A stretch of 64,000 bases of DNA, taken from contig NZ_WACG01000002.1 of NCBI RefSeq assembly GCF_009193255.1, positions 496,001-560,000 of the forward strand, read 5' to 3'. This DNA comes from Arthrobacter koreensis. GTDB lineage: Bacteria; Actinomycetota; Actinomycetes; Actinomycetales; Micrococcaceae. The first letter of the stretch is position 1; each line of letters starts with the position of its first letter. Positions 48,501 through 58,190 of this stretch are shown in pieces. Position numbers and translations under genes: made by a program. Below the pieces are notes generated by a model. The model ran no database searches and had not been told where the DNA came from. It saw only the letters and a program-made list of their open reading frames with translations.

Positions 48501-49495
48501 TGGGCAGATACTTCCTGTGGTGTGCGCTGGGAGCTGCTTTCACCGGAGAGCAGCAGGTAGAGGGCGGCCATGCGGACGGAGACACCGTTGCTGACCTGGG
48601 CCAGGACGGTGGCGCGCGGCGAGTCGGCGGCCCGAGAGGAGATTTCGAGGCCGCGGTTCATCGGGCCGGGGTGCAGCAGGATCGTGTTGTCCATGCCAAG
48701 GGTGTCCAGGCGGTCCAGCCGGACGTCGTCGAACCCGTAGCGGCGTGAGTATTCCCGCACCGTGGGAAAGAACGCGGAATGCATGCGTTCTGCCTGGACA
48801 CGGAGCATCATGACGGCGTCCGGCTTGGTTTCCAGCGTTTCATCCAGGGAATAGCTGACCTTGCAGGGCCAGGATTCGACGCCGAAGGGCAGCAGCGTGG
48901 GCGGTGCCACCAGCGTTACTTCCGCGCCGAGGGTCTTCAGCAGCCAGAGGTCGGAGCGGGCCACACGGGAGTGCAGGATGTCTCCCACGATCGCCACGTG
49001 CATGCCCTTGAGGTCCGTACCGGCGGAAGGAACCCCGTGCAGCTGAGCCCAGTGCCGCCGCATGGTGAACGCGTCCAGCAGCGCCTGGGTGGGATGCTCA
49101 TGGGTGCCGTCGCCGGCGTTGAGGACAGCCGCGTCGATCCAGCCCGAGTTGGCCAGGCGCGCCGGGGCGCCCGAGGCTCCGTGGCGGATCACCACGGCAT
49201 CGGCACCGATGGCCGCCAGCGTCTGGGCGGTGTCCTTCAGTGACTCGCCCTTGGAGACCGATGATCCCTTGGCGGAGAAGTTGATGACGTCCGCGGAGAG
49301 CCGTTTGGCGGCGGCTTCGAAGGAGATGCGGGTGCGGGTTGAGTCCTCGAAGAAGAGGTTGACCACTGTGCGGCCGCGAAGGGCGGGAAGCTTCTTGACT
49401 TCCCGCTCCCCCACAGCCGCCATGGCCTCCGCAGTGTCCAGGATGGAGATGGCGTCCTGGTAGGAGAGGTCCAGGGTGGAGAGCAGGTGTTTCAT
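48497..49495 (-). CDS. pyrB: Aspartate carbamoyltransferase catalytic subunit
   Basis: 332 residues; first committed step of pyrimidine synthesis. Carbamoyl-phosphate site [13 protein letters not shown] (48-60), KGESLKDT loop, and [11 protein letters not shown] near the C-terminus are present. No pyrI regulatory subunit is found, as expected for Gram-positives. The ATG at 49493-49495 overlaps the pyrR stop as ATGA, so it is translated together with pyrR and shares its control. Confidence 0.97.
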   Translation of the reverse strand: MKHLLSTLDLSYQDAISILDTAEAMAAVGEREVKKLPALRGRTVVNLFFEDSTRTRISFEAAAKRLSADVINFSAKGSSVSKGESLKDTAQTLAAIGADAVVIRHGASGAPARLANSGWIDAAVLNAGDGTHEHPTQALLDAFTMRRHWAQLHGVPSAGTDLKGMHVAIVGDILHSRVARSDLWLLKTLGAEVTLVAPPTLLPFGVESWPCKVSYSLDETLETKPDAVMMLRVQAERMHSAFFPTVREYSRRYGFDDVRLDRLDTLGMDNTILLHPGPMNRGLEISSRAADSPRATVLAQVSNGVSVRMAALYLLLSGESSSQRTPQEVSAQ

Positions 49496-50073
49496 GCAGT
49501 GCCTTCGATCACGACTTCGTCCAGTGCCGGCGAGTCGGTCTCTGCCAGCCTCACCCGGACCTTTTCCACGGCGGCGGTGGGCAGGTTCTTGCCAACGTGG
49601 TCCGCGCGGATGGGCAGCTCGCGGTGTCCGCGGTCCACGAGGACGGCCAGGCGGACGGCGCGGGGACGGCCGAGGTCGATCAGAGCGTCGAGTGCTGCAC
49701 GGATGGTACGGCCGGAGTAGAGGACGTCGTCCACCAGGACCACCACTTTGCCGTCAATCCCGCTGGGCGGAAGCTGCGTGGGATACGGGGGCCGGGTGGG
49801 CTGGTGTGCCAGGTCGTCACGGAACATAGTGACGTCAAGCTGTCCGGTGATGGCCTCTGCGTGGACGGTGGGATCCGCGGCCGCAATCTTGGCGGCGAGC
49901 CGGCGGGCCAGTGGATAACCGCGGCGGGGAATGCCCATCAGCACCAGGTCGGTGCCGCCCTTGTTTGCCTCAAGGATCTCGTAGGCGATGCGTGTCAGTA
50001 CACGGTCAATATCAGCTGAAGTCAGAACGGTGCGGGCAGGCAGCTGCGCCTGCCGGGAATCACGAAGATCCAT
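49492..50073 (-). CDS. pyrR: PyrR bifunctional regulator / uracil phosphoribosyltransferase
   Basis: 193-residue RNA-binding regulator of the pyrimidine operon with uracil phosphoribosyltransferase activity. The PRPP loop [14 protein letters not shown] (about 110-123) and [16 protein letters not shown] are clear. I start at ATG 50071-50073, which has AAGGAGG nine bases upstream; a frame with nine more codons exists but would place the ribosome binding site inside the gene. Its own leader contains a PyrR-type element that covers this ribosome binding site, so autoregulation by translational repression is likely. Confidence 0.96.
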   Translation of the reverse strand: MDLRDSRQAQLPARTVLTSADIDRVLTRIAYEILEANKGGTDLVLMGIPRRGYPLARRLAAKIAAADPTVHAEAITGQLDVTMFRDDLAHQPTRPPYPTQLPPSGIDGKVVVLVDDVLYSGRTIRAALDALIDLGRPRAVRLAVLVDRGHRELPIRADHVGKNLPTAAVEKVRVRLAETDSPALDEVVIEGTA

Positions 50074-50082
50074 ATTCTGCTT

Positions 50083-50116
50083 CCTCCTTCCCCGCCTCAC
50101 AGGACGGACTTAAAGG
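50083..50116 (-). promoter_or_regulatory. PyrR RNA-binding element over the pyrR ribosome binding site
   Basis: On the minus strand the leader contains GTCCTGTGAGGC (50094-50105), which matches the conserved loop (UCCnGnGAGGY) bound by PyrR. CCTT (50113-50116) could pair with AAGG of the AAGGAGG ribosome binding site (50083-50089), closing a hairpin that hides it. There is no terminator between this element and pyrR, so translational repression is favoured over attenuation. Confidence 0.8.
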
Positions 50117-50185
50117 TTGAATGCTTCTCAAAACTATCACAGCAGCTCACGCGTATATTCTTGGGTCCATGACAGGCACCCGCCC

Positions 50186-51379
50186 ATGACCCTGATGCCC
50201 GGCAACGGTCCTGCCACTCCGCCCGGGCAGCCCTCCGAACCGCTGCCCGGACTCAGCGTTCCCGCCGCGGGGCGCGGCGGTTCCGGAGTGCTGAACATCC
50301 TGCTGATCGCGGCAGCCGGGATAGTGCTGGTCCTGGTGGGACTGTTCCTCTTCGCGGCCCTGGGAAGCGAGGCGTTCATCCTGTGCGGGATCCTGGCGCT
50401 GATCCCCCTGGGCATCTGCCTGCTGGGCCTGCACTGGATTGACCGGTGGGAGCCCGAGCCCCGCGGAGCCCTCATCTTTGCTTTCCTGTGGGGCGCCGGC
50501 GTTTCTGTGGCCATTACCCTCCTGCTGGGCAGCACGGTCAACGAGGTCCTCGTCATGCTGCTGCCGCTGACGCCCGCAGACGTGCTGACCACGGTGATCC
50601 AGGCCCCGCTGGTGGAAGAAACCGCCAAAGGGCTCGGAGTCCTGATGCTGGTGTTCGTGCGCCGCAGCCACTTTGACGGTCCCCTGGACGGGATTGTCTA
50701 TGCCGGCGTCGTCGGCGCCGGCTTCGCGTTCACGGAGAACATCCTGTACTTCAGTGCTGCGCTGTTCGAAGCCGGCGGAGTGGGGCTGCAGCTGGGTTTC
50801 GTCTTTGTGCTGCGCGGGCTCCTGTCGCCCTTCGCGCACGTGCTCTTCACGGCCGCCATTGGGCTGGGCCTCGGCATCGCCGTCGCTCGGCCCGGTGCCG
50901 GGCGCATCGTGGGAGGATTCGCCGCCGGGCTCGCCGCGGCGGTGGCCGGCCACATGTTCTGGAACGGCGGGATGGCGCTGGTGGCGGATGACTTCTTCGT
51001 CTTCTACTTCCTGCTGCAGGTACCGCTCTTCGCCCTCGCGGTGGGCGGGGTGACGTGGCTTCGGCGGCAGGAGCGGCGGCTCACCGGGCAGCGGCTCGGA
51101 GAATACGCGGCCGGCGGCTGGTTCACCCCCGCGGAGGTGGACCTGCTCTCCACTCCGGGAGGCCGCCGGCAGGCCCTGAACTGGGCAGGAGCCTTCGGTG
51201 CCAAGACCTATATGCGCTCGTTCATCCGCGAGGCTACGAACCTTGCCCTGACCCGGCAGCAGCTGGTGAACGGCCGGGATCCGGACAAGAACACGGCACG
51301 GGAACACCGGCTGCTGACGGAGCTGACACGCACCCGCACCCAGCTTCTGGGTGTCGCGGCAGCCGGACGGCGCTGGTAG
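50186..51379 (+). CDS. PrsW-family intramembrane protease
   Basis: About 397 residues with eight or so membrane helices. The PrsW protease motifs are present: EE-x-x-K in VEETAKG (E144, E145), FAFTENILY (E184), SPFAHVLFTAAIG (H218) and AGHMFWNG (H256). The C-terminal 110 residues are cytoplasmic and hydrophilic. PrsW cleaves an anti-sigma factor in Bacillus; the target here is unknown and no sigma or anti-sigma gene is nearby. The start at ATG 50186 is a choice: a TTG 23 codons upstream is also open but overlaps the pyrR leader. It is divergent from the pyr operon. Confidence 0.85.
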   Translation: MTLMPGNGPATPPGQPSEPLPGLSVPAAGRGGSGVLNILLIAAAGIVLVLVGLFLFAALGSEAFILCGILALIPLGICLLGLHWIDRWEPEPRGALIFAFLWGAGVSVAITLLLGSTVNEVLVMLLPLTPADVLTTVIQAPLVEETAKGLGVLMLVFVRRSHFDGPLDGIVYAGVVGAGFAFTENILYFSAALFEAGGVGLQLGFVFVLRGLLSPFAHVLFTAAIGLGLGIAVARPGAGRIVGGFAAGLAAAVAGHMFWNGGMALVADDFFVFYFLLQVPLFALAVGGVTWLRRQERRLTGQRLGEYAAGGWFTPAEVDLLSTPGGRRQALNWAGAFGAKTYMRSFIREATNLALTRQQLVNGRDPDKNTAREHRLLTELTRTRTQLLGVAAAGRRW

Positions 51380-51416
51380 GGATTTCCCCCTCCCGCAGGG
51401 GCAGCCCGGACATGCG

Positions 51417-51446
51417 AAGGCCCGGCGGGTAATCCCGCCGGGCCTT
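51417..51446. terminator. Bidirectional terminator between prsW-like gene and nusB
   Basis: Perfect 13-bp stem AAGGCCCGGCGGG / CCCGCCGGGCCTT with loop TAAT, between two convergent genes. Confidence 0.88.
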
Positions 51447-51466
51447 ACGCGCAGGGTTCTGCCGGG

Positions 51467-51877
51467 CTAGGCCAGCAGTGAATCCTTGAGCTCATGCAGG
51501 CGGCTCAGCAGTCCGTTGATGAACGCAGGTGATTCATCCGTGGAGAGCGACTTGGCCAGCTCAACGGCTTCGCTGATGGCAACCTTGTCCGGCACGTCGT
51601 CGTTATACAGCAGTTCCCAGCTGCCAAGGCGCAGGATGATGCGGTCAACCGCAGGCATCCGCTCCAGCGGCCAGCCCTGGGAATACGTGCCCAGGAACTC
51701 GTCGATCTGCTCCTGCTTGGCGATCACGCCTTCCACCAGGTCCATGGTGTAGGGATTGATAACCTGGTCCGTCTTTTCCCGGCGGGAACGCAGGGATTCG
51801 AGCGGAGACATGGATCGCTGCTCCGCTTCGAAGAGCACCTCAAGTGCCCGTGTTCTTGCTTTACTGCGTGCACTCAC
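51467..51877 (-). CDS. nusB: Transcription antitermination factor NusB
   Basis: 136-residue all-helical RNA-binding protein acting with NusE/S10 in rRNA antitermination. It begins [20 protein letters not shown] and carries the conserved LGSWELLY and [25 protein letters not shown] segments. The start is GTG at 51875-51877, overlapping the efp stop as GTGA. The efp-nusB order is widespread in Gram-positives. Confidence 0.96.
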   Translation of the reverse strand: MSARSKARTRALEVLFEAEQRSMSPLESLRSRREKTDQVINPYTMDLVEGVIAKQEQIDEFLGTYSQGWPLERMPAVDRIILRLGSWELLYNDDVPDKVAISEAVELAKSLSTDESPAFINGLLSRLHELKDSLLA

Positions 51878-52437
51878 TCGTTAACGCGTCCCAGGTAGTC
51901 TCCGGTGCGGGTATCGACCTTCACCTTGGTGCCGGTTTCCAGGAACAGCGGGACCTGGATTTCGTAACCGGTTTCAACGGTGGCCGGCTTGGTGCCGCCG
52001 GTGGAACGGTCGCCCTGCAGGCCCGGCTCGGTGTAGGTGATCTCCAGGACCACGGAAGCCGGCAGTTCGATGTACAGCGGGGCACCTTCGTGCATGGCGA
52101 TGGTGACCATCATGGACTCAAGCATGAAGTTGGCGTAGTCGCCGACGATCGAGCCCGGGACCGTGAGCTGGTCATAGTCCGAGGTATCCATGAAGACGTA
52201 GTCTTCGCCGTCCTTGTACAGGTACTGGTAATCGCGGCGGTCAACCGTGGCGGTTTCGATCTTGATGCCCGCGTTGAACGTCTTGTCGACAACCTTGCCG
52301 GAGCGGACATTGCGCATCTTGGTACGGACGAACGCACCACCCTTGCCCGGCTTTACGTGCTGGAACTCAATGATGCTCCAGAGGTTGCCTTCAAGCTTCA
52401 GCACGGTGCCGTTCTTGATGTCGTTGGTCGTTGCCAC
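51874..52437 (-). CDS. efp: Elongation factor P
   Basis: 187-residue factor that relieves ribosome stalling at polyproline. It begins [20 protein letters not shown] and has the tip loop [13 protein letters not shown], whose Lys is the position modified in many bacteria (no epmA, ymfI or rmlA-linked enzyme is nearby). The start is GTG at 52435-52437 with AAAGAGA upstream; a longer frame starting 17 codons earlier overlaps the likely promoter. It is co-transcribed with nusB. Confidence 0.96.
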   Translation of the reverse strand: MATTNDIKNGTVLKLEGNLWSIIEFQHVKPGKGGAFVRTKMRNVRSGKVVDKTFNAGIKIETATVDRRDYQYLYKDGEDYVFMDTSDYDQLTVPGSIVGDYANFMLESMMVTIAMHEGAPLYIELPASVVLEITYTEPGLQGDRSTGGTKPATVETGYEIQVPLFLETGTKVKVDTRTGDYLGRVNE

Positions 52438-52486
52438 AGTTTCTCTTTCGTCGTTTCGCTTCTGCTTCGAGTCTTGTCCGTCGACC

Positions 52487-52492
52487 ATTCTA
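52487..52492 (-). promoter_or_regulatory. Candidate -10 element for efp-nusB
   Basis: TAGAAT on the minus strand, 50 bases before the efp start, in the gap after aroB. No clear -35. It would separate efp-nusB from the aro genes. Confidence 0.3.
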
Positions 52493-52508
52493 CCTGTTCG
52501 GTGAATAC

Positions 52509-53630
<1,122 letters not shown>

Positions 53631-54146
53631 TTAGTTCTCTCCTTCGTCCAGGGCGGCGGTGATGCGTTCCACCACCTCGGCGATTGCCAGTCCCCTGGTA
53701 TCTATGACTATGTCTGCCAGCGATTCGTAAATTGGCCTGCGGGCCTCTGCCAGAGCGCTCCAGCGCAGCGCCGGGTCCCCGGCCAGCAGTGGGCGGTTGG
53801 CGGTGCGGGATATGCGCGGCAGCACAGTGGCGAGGTCCGTATCCAGAAATACCACCGTAGCGTGCTTGAGCAGCTGCTGGGTTCCGGTGTCCAGGACCGC
53901 CCCACCGCCGAGGGAGATCACCGAGCGCACCGGTGAGTCCAGCGCCCCGGCCACTGCCCGCGCCTCGGCTTCGCGGAAAAACCGTTCGCTGTGCCGGGCG
54001 AAGATCTCCGGAATGGGCCCGTGTTCCTCCACCACCAGCTGGTCCGTGTCCACGTAGGGCAGGTTGTGCCTTGCGGCCAGCTGCCGGCCGACAACGGACT
54101 TGCCGGCCGCCATCAGGCCGATCAGGACCAGGTGCCGGCTAGACAC
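53631..54146 (-). CDS. aroK: Shikimate kinase
   Basis: 171-residue kinase. Walker A GLMAAGKS (10-17; the second Gly of the frequent GxxGxGKS is Ala), shikimate-binding [11 protein letters not shown] (33-43), FREAEARAV and SLGGGAVLD are all present, and the lid region contains [10 protein letters not shown]. The start is GTG at 54144-54146, overlapping aroC by eight bases. A gluconate kinase is excluded by the shikimate residues and the neighbourhood. Confidence 0.95.
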   Translation of the reverse strand: MSSRHLVLIGLMAAGKSVVGRQLAARHNLPYVDTDQLVVEEHGPIPEIFARHSERFFREAEARAVAGALDSPVRSVISLGGGAVLDTGTQQLLKHATVVFLDTDLATVLPRISRTANRPLLAGDPALRWSALAEARRPIYESLADIVIDTRGLAIAEVVERITAALDEGEN

Positions 54147-55350
54147 CTGTGCCGGTACCGGTCGAGGACAGCGAGTCCGGGATGCTCTCCAGGTACGTGC
54201 GCAGGTTCCGTGCCGTTTCCGCCACCGAATCGCCGCCGAACTTCTCGGTCATTGCCTCGGCGAGGACCAGTGCCACCATGGCTTCGGCGACGACGCCGGC
54301 GGCAGGCACGGCACAGACGTCCGAGCGCTGGTGGTGGGCGCGTGCAGGTTCGCCGGTGGAAACGTCCACCGTCTTAAGGGCACGCGGCACGGTGGCGATG
54401 GGCTTCATGGCAGCGCGCACACGCAGCACTTCGCCAATGCTCATGCCGCCTTCGATGCCGCCGGCGCGGTTGCCGGAACGGATAACCCGCCCGGACCCGT
54501 CCTGCAGGATTTCGTCGTGCGCGGCGGAACCGCGGCGGGAAGCGGTGAGGAATCCGTCCCCCACTTCGACGCCCTTGATGGCCTGGATGCCCATCAGGGC
54601 TCCGGCCAGGCGTGCGTCGAGGCGGCGGTCCCAGTGAACGTAGCTGCCCAGTCCCGGCGGCAGGCCGTAGGCGAGCACTTCCACGACCCCGCCGAGGGTC
54701 TCGCCTTCCTTGTGGGCGGCGTCTACCTCGGCAACCATGGCGTCGGTGACGGCCGGGTCAAAGCAGCGCATCGGGTTTTCATCGAGCGCAGCGACGTCGG
54801 AGGGCAGCGGCAGTGCCGCTCCCTCGGGCGATGCGACGCCGGCAATGCCAACCGTGTGGCTGACGAGCTCAACGCCAAGCTGCTTCAGGAACGCCGAGGC
54901 CACTGCGCCAAGCGCCACCCGGGCTGCCGTCTCGCGTGCGCTGGCGCGCTCGAGCACCGGACGGGCCTCGCTGAAGCCGTATTTCTGCATGCCGGTGAAA
55001 TCAGCGTGGCCCGGACGCGGCCGGGTCAGGGGGGCGTTGCGCGCCTGGCCTTCGAGGATTTCCGCCGGGACGGGATCGGAGGCCATGATCTGTTCCCACT
55101 TGGGCCACTCGGTGTTGCCCACCTCGATGGCCACGGGGCCGCCCTGGGTCAGTCCGTGCCGGACTCCGCCCAGGATGCGCACCTCGTCCTGTTCGAACTT
55201 CATGCGGGCACCGCGGCCATAGCCGAGGCGCCGGCGTGCCAGCGCTTCCTGGATGGACGGGGTGCTTACTTCGACGCCCGCAGGGACGCCCTCAATAATT
55301 CCGACGAGTGCAGGCCCATGGGACTCACCGGCGGTCAACCAACGCAACAT
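54139..55350 (-). CDS. aroC: Chorismate synthase
   Basis: 403-residue FMN-dependent enzyme that forms chorismate, the branch point to aromatic amino acids and quinones. The N-terminal [21 protein letters not shown], the [20 protein letters not shown] region with [13 protein letters not shown], and the C-terminal [19 protein letters not shown] are intact. The ATG is at 55348-55350. The gap of 32 bases after aroE is short, so co-transcription is expected. Confidence 0.97.
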   Translation of the reverse strand: MLRWLTAGESHGPALVGIIEGVPAGVEVSTPSIQEALARRRLGYGRGARMKFEQDEVRILGGVRHGLTQGGPVAIEVGNTEWPKWEQIMASDPVPAEILEGQARNAPLTRPRPGHADFTGMQKYGFSEARPVLERASARETAARVALGAVASAFLKQLGVELVSHTVGIAGVASPEGAALPLPSDVAALDENPMRCFDPAVTDAMVAEVDAAHKEGETLGGVVEVLAYGLPPGLGSYVHWDRRLDARLAGALMGIQAIKGVEVGDGFLTASRRGSAAHDEILQDGSGRVIRSGNRAGGIEGGMSIGEVLRVRAAMKPIATVPRALKTVDVSTGEPARAHHQRSDVCAVPAAGVVAEAMVALVLAEAMTEKFGGDSVAETARNLRTYLESIPDSLSSTGTGTGV

Positions 55351-55382
55351 GGCTTCAATACTGCCACGTTCGGAAGGGGCCT

Positions 55383-56264
55383 TCAGCGCCGGGGCAGTCC
55401 CACTGCGTCACACATCACGTTTATGACGGCGGGCTCGTCGCGGAACGCGCTGCCGGTAAACAGACGCACCTGTTCCACTGCCTGGTAGAGGAGCATTTCG
55501 AGGCCTGGCACGATGGTGCCGCCAGCCTGTTCCCACGCTGCGGCAATGGCGCTCGGCCAGGGATCGTAGGCGGCATCCAGGAGCACCGCGCCTGCGCGGT
55601 GGGCACGGAGGGCACTGAATTCGCGCGCCAGTGCGTCAGCGCCGCGGGGCGGCAGGGTGCAAAGAACGACGTCGGCTGCTGCGCAGGCTGCGGCGGCTTC
55701 GTCCCAGGGCCGCAGGTTTACCTGCACGCCCAGCCGTTCACCGACGTGCGCGACGTCCGCCTGGCCGCCCGTTCCACCCGAGCCGCGGAAACTGCGGGCA
55801 TGGACGTCCACGCTGGTGCAGCCCATGCGGGCAAGGGCTGCGACGGCCGCACAGGCCGTTCCCCCGGCGCCGAGGATGACACCGCGAGGGGCTTCTCCTG
55901 CGCCGGCATGCCGCAGCGCGTTGACCAGGCCGGTCACGTCAGTGTTCCAGCCCGTGAGCACGGCTCCCCCGGACCTGTGCTCAAAGGTCACGGTATTGAG
56001 CACTCCGAGGGCTTCGGCGAGGGGATCCAGCCGGTCAACGGCTGCTGCCAGTACGGCCTTGAGGGGCATGGTGACGGACAGGCCGTTCCACTCCGGCTGG
56101 GCCCGGAGGGCATCGGCGAAACCCGCCGCTGCCTCCTCCGTTACGTCAATTGCGTCGTAGCTGCAGTCGAAACCCAGGTAGTCATAGGCGGCGCGGTGAA
56201 GCTGGGGCGAACGGGAGTGCCCGATCGGGTGTCCCAATACCGCCGCCCGTTTGCGGCCGGACAA
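55383..56264 (-). CDS. aroE: Shikimate dehydrogenase
   Basis: 293-residue NADP-linked reductase. Substrate-binding [17 protein letters not shown] (11-27), catalytic Lys69 in LSVTMPLKA, Asp108 in WNTDVTG, and the nucleotide motif [14 protein letters not shown] are visible. The start is TTG at 56262-56264, directly adjoining the mltG stop; no ATG or GTG would preserve the conserved N-terminus. The series ruvX-mltG-aroE-aroC-aroK-aroB is a frequent actinobacterial arrangement. Confidence 0.94.
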   Translation of the reverse strand: MSGRKRAAVLGHPIGHSRSPQLHRAAYDYLGFDCSYDAIDVTEEAAAGFADALRAQPEWNGLSVTMPLKAVLAAAVDRLDPLAEALGVLNTVTFEHRSGGAVLTGWNTDVTGLVNALRHAGAGEAPRGVILGAGGTACAAVAALARMGCTSVDVHARSFRGSGGTGGQADVAHVGERLGVQVNLRPWDEAAAACAAADVVLCTLPPRGADALAREFSALRAHRAGAVLLDAAYDPWPSAIAAAWEQAGGTIVPGLEMLLYQAVEQVRLFTGSAFRDEPAVINVMCDAVGLPRR

Positions 56265-57617
56265 CTAGTCGCACCTTCCGGCTTCCTGGGTGCTGCACCA
56301 CTGCTGGTATTCGGCCACGTAACGCCCATGCTCAGCCAGGGTGGAGGAGAACTTCGTCTCCCCCGAATCCAGGTTGACCGTGACCCAGTAGAAGTAGGGA
56401 ACGTCTGCAGGGTTCGCAGCGGCGTCGATCGCCTCCACGCTCGGTGAGCCGATCGGCCCCACGGGCAGTCCCGGGTTGGCGTACGTGTTCCAGCGGTTGG
56501 AAGTGTCCGCTTTCTCTTCCGGGGTGAGGTTGTAGCTCTTCCGCCCGAGGCCGTACGTGACGGTCGCATCCGACTGGATCAGGCCGTTGGTTTCCGTGTT
56601 GTCAGCGCGCAGCCGGTTCTCGATGGCACCGGCAACGGTGGCGTAGTCGGCTTCGCCGGCCTCGGCCTGGATGATGCTTGCCTTGGTGAGGACGCGGTAC
56701 TGCTCGGCCGGGTCGGTGACGCCGGCTTCTTCCAGTGCGTTGAAGGCATTCTGGACCATCTCGGTGATGATCTCCTCCGCCGTCATGTCCACCGGGAAGC
56801 GGTACTCACCGGGGAACAGGTAGCCTTCCAGGCTCACGGCCTGTTCCGGCAGCCCAAACGCCTGGGGATCCTGGGCCAGGGCGGTGAACTCCTCCAGCGG
56901 GATGCCGGTTGACGCCACCAGCTCATCGAACGTCTCGTTTTGGCGCTGGTCACGGGGAATCGCCGCATAGTGGACGGCAGTTCCGCCGTCGCCCAGCAGT
57001 GCGCCCAGCGCACCTGATGCGCTCATCTGCAGGCGCATTTCAAAGGTTCCGGGCTGGATTTCACGGCCCTGGGATTCCTGCTGGAAGACTTCCACAAACT
57101 TCTTGGAGCTGGCAACAATATCCTCGCTGGCGAGGTTGTTGCCGATCACCAGCGGGCCGTCGCCCGGCTGCACCACAAAGGAGACGGTTCCCTCACCCGG
57201 ACCGGGATAGTCCTCAACCTCGTTCATGCCAAGCAGGTCCCGCAGGAACACTGTCAGGCCAAAGACGGCACCGGCAAAGACCGCCAGGACCACCACCATG
57301 ACAATGGTGCGGCGGCGACGGCGGCGCTGCTTTTCCCGGGAAGGCCGGCGGCTGCGCCTGCTCGGAGCGGGCTCCTCTTCGCCAAAGAAGTGCTGGACGG
57401 CGGGAGCGGCTTCCTGGTGCTCTCCCCCGGTGCGGGCACCTGTGTGGGCATCGGCGTGCCGGGCGTCCACGTAGCTGTCATCTTCGTACCGGGCGTCGTC
57501 GAAATGCGGCTCCGGATACCGGGTGTCCGCATGTTCCCCACCGGCATAGCCGTCAGCGGCCGGTTCATGGTCCGGGCGCTCTCCCGTTCCGTAGGGGTCG
57601 GGGTACCTGTGGCTCAC
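56265..57617 (-). CDS. mltG: Endolytic transglycosylase MltG
   Basis: 450-residue membrane-anchored murein lytic transglycosylase thought to end glycan-strand synthesis. A long acidic, Asp/Glu/His-rich cytoplasmic tail (1-80), a basic patch (PSRRSRRPSREKQRRRRRRT) and one membrane helix (about 104-126) precede the YceG-type domain. The catalytic Glu lies in KASIIQAEAGE near residue 315; SLEGYLFPGEYRF and SNRWNTYANPGLPVGPIGSP are family signatures. The start is GTG at 57615-57617, overlapping ruvX as GTGA. Confidence 0.95.
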   Translation of the reverse strand: MSHRYPDPYGTGERPDHEPAADGYAGGEHADTRYPEPHFDDARYEDDSYVDARHADAHTGARTGGEHQEAAPAVQHFFGEEEPAPSRRSRRPSREKQRRRRRRTIVMVVVLAVFAGAVFGLTVFLRDLLGMNEVEDYPGPGEGTVSFVVQPGDGPLVIGNNLASEDIVASSKKFVEVFQQESQGREIQPGTFEMRLQMSASGALGALLGDGGTAVHYAAIPRDQRQNETFDELVASTGIPLEEFTALAQDPQAFGLPEQAVSLEGYLFPGEYRFPVDMTAEEIITEMVQNAFNALEEAGVTDPAEQYRVLTKASIIQAEAGEADYATVAGAIENRLRADNTETNGLIQSDATVTYGLGRKSYNLTPEEKADTSNRWNTYANPGLPVGPIGSPSVEAIDAAANPADVPYFYWVTVNLDSGETKFSSTLAEHGRYVAEYQQWCSTQEAGRCD

Positions 57618-58183
57618 GACGACTTGTCGCTTTCGGGGCGGCGTTCCTCGAAAATAGTTGGCTCCTCGTTCGGGGCCGCAGCAGCGGAATGCGTGCTCCG
57701 GCGTAGTGTGACCTGCACCCCCACATCGCGTCCCAGGGAACGCTGCATGTCAATGGCCTGCTGCAATATACCCACAGCGGCCACTTGGTCTACCACTCTA
57801 CGGTGATTTCGTGTCTCCAAGCCAGCTTCACGCAGGGAGCGGTGGGCACTGACTGTGCTCAGCCGCTCGTCGATCAGCCGGACCGGTACGTCGAGTCCTG
57901 CTTTGTCCAGCGCCTGCACCAAGGCCTGCGCGTAGTCCCTGGCCATCGCCGTGGACGCGGTTTCAGTGCCCTTCATGCTCTGCGGCAGGCCGACGAAGAA
58001 CTCGACCGCCTCCCGCTCGCCGGCTTCGCGGACCAGGACCTGGATGTCGCTGTTCTTTTTGGCATCGCGTTTCAGCGTGCGGACGGGAGTGGCCAGCAGG
58101 CCGTCGGGGTCGCAGGAAGCGACCCCGACGCGTGCGAGTCCAACGTCGACGCCGATTTTGGTTCCGCGCGGATAGCCGGACAC
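57614..58183 (-). CDS. ruvX: Holliday junction resolvase-like RuvX/YqgF
   Basis: 189-residue RNase H-fold nuclease implicated in 16S rRNA 5'-end processing and possibly junction resolution. Catalytic-site features are KIGVDVGLARVGVA (9-22), FFVGLPQSMKGTE and LIDERLSTVSAHR, with the late VVDQVAAVGILQQ. I start at GTG 58181-58183, seven bases after the alaS stop; the open frame continues back into alaS without similarity. The C-terminal 25 residues are acidic and not part of the fold. Confidence 0.93.
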   Translation of the reverse strand: MSGYPRGTKIGVDVGLARVGVASCDPDGLLATPVRTLKRDAKKNSDIQVLVREAGEREAVEFFVGLPQSMKGTETASTAMARDYAQALVQALDKAGLDVPVRLIDERLSTVSAHRSLREAGLETRNHRRVVDQVAAVGILQQAIDMQRSLGRDVGVQVTLRRSTHSAAAAPNEEPTIFEERRPESDKSS

Positions 58184-58190
58184 TGTGGCG

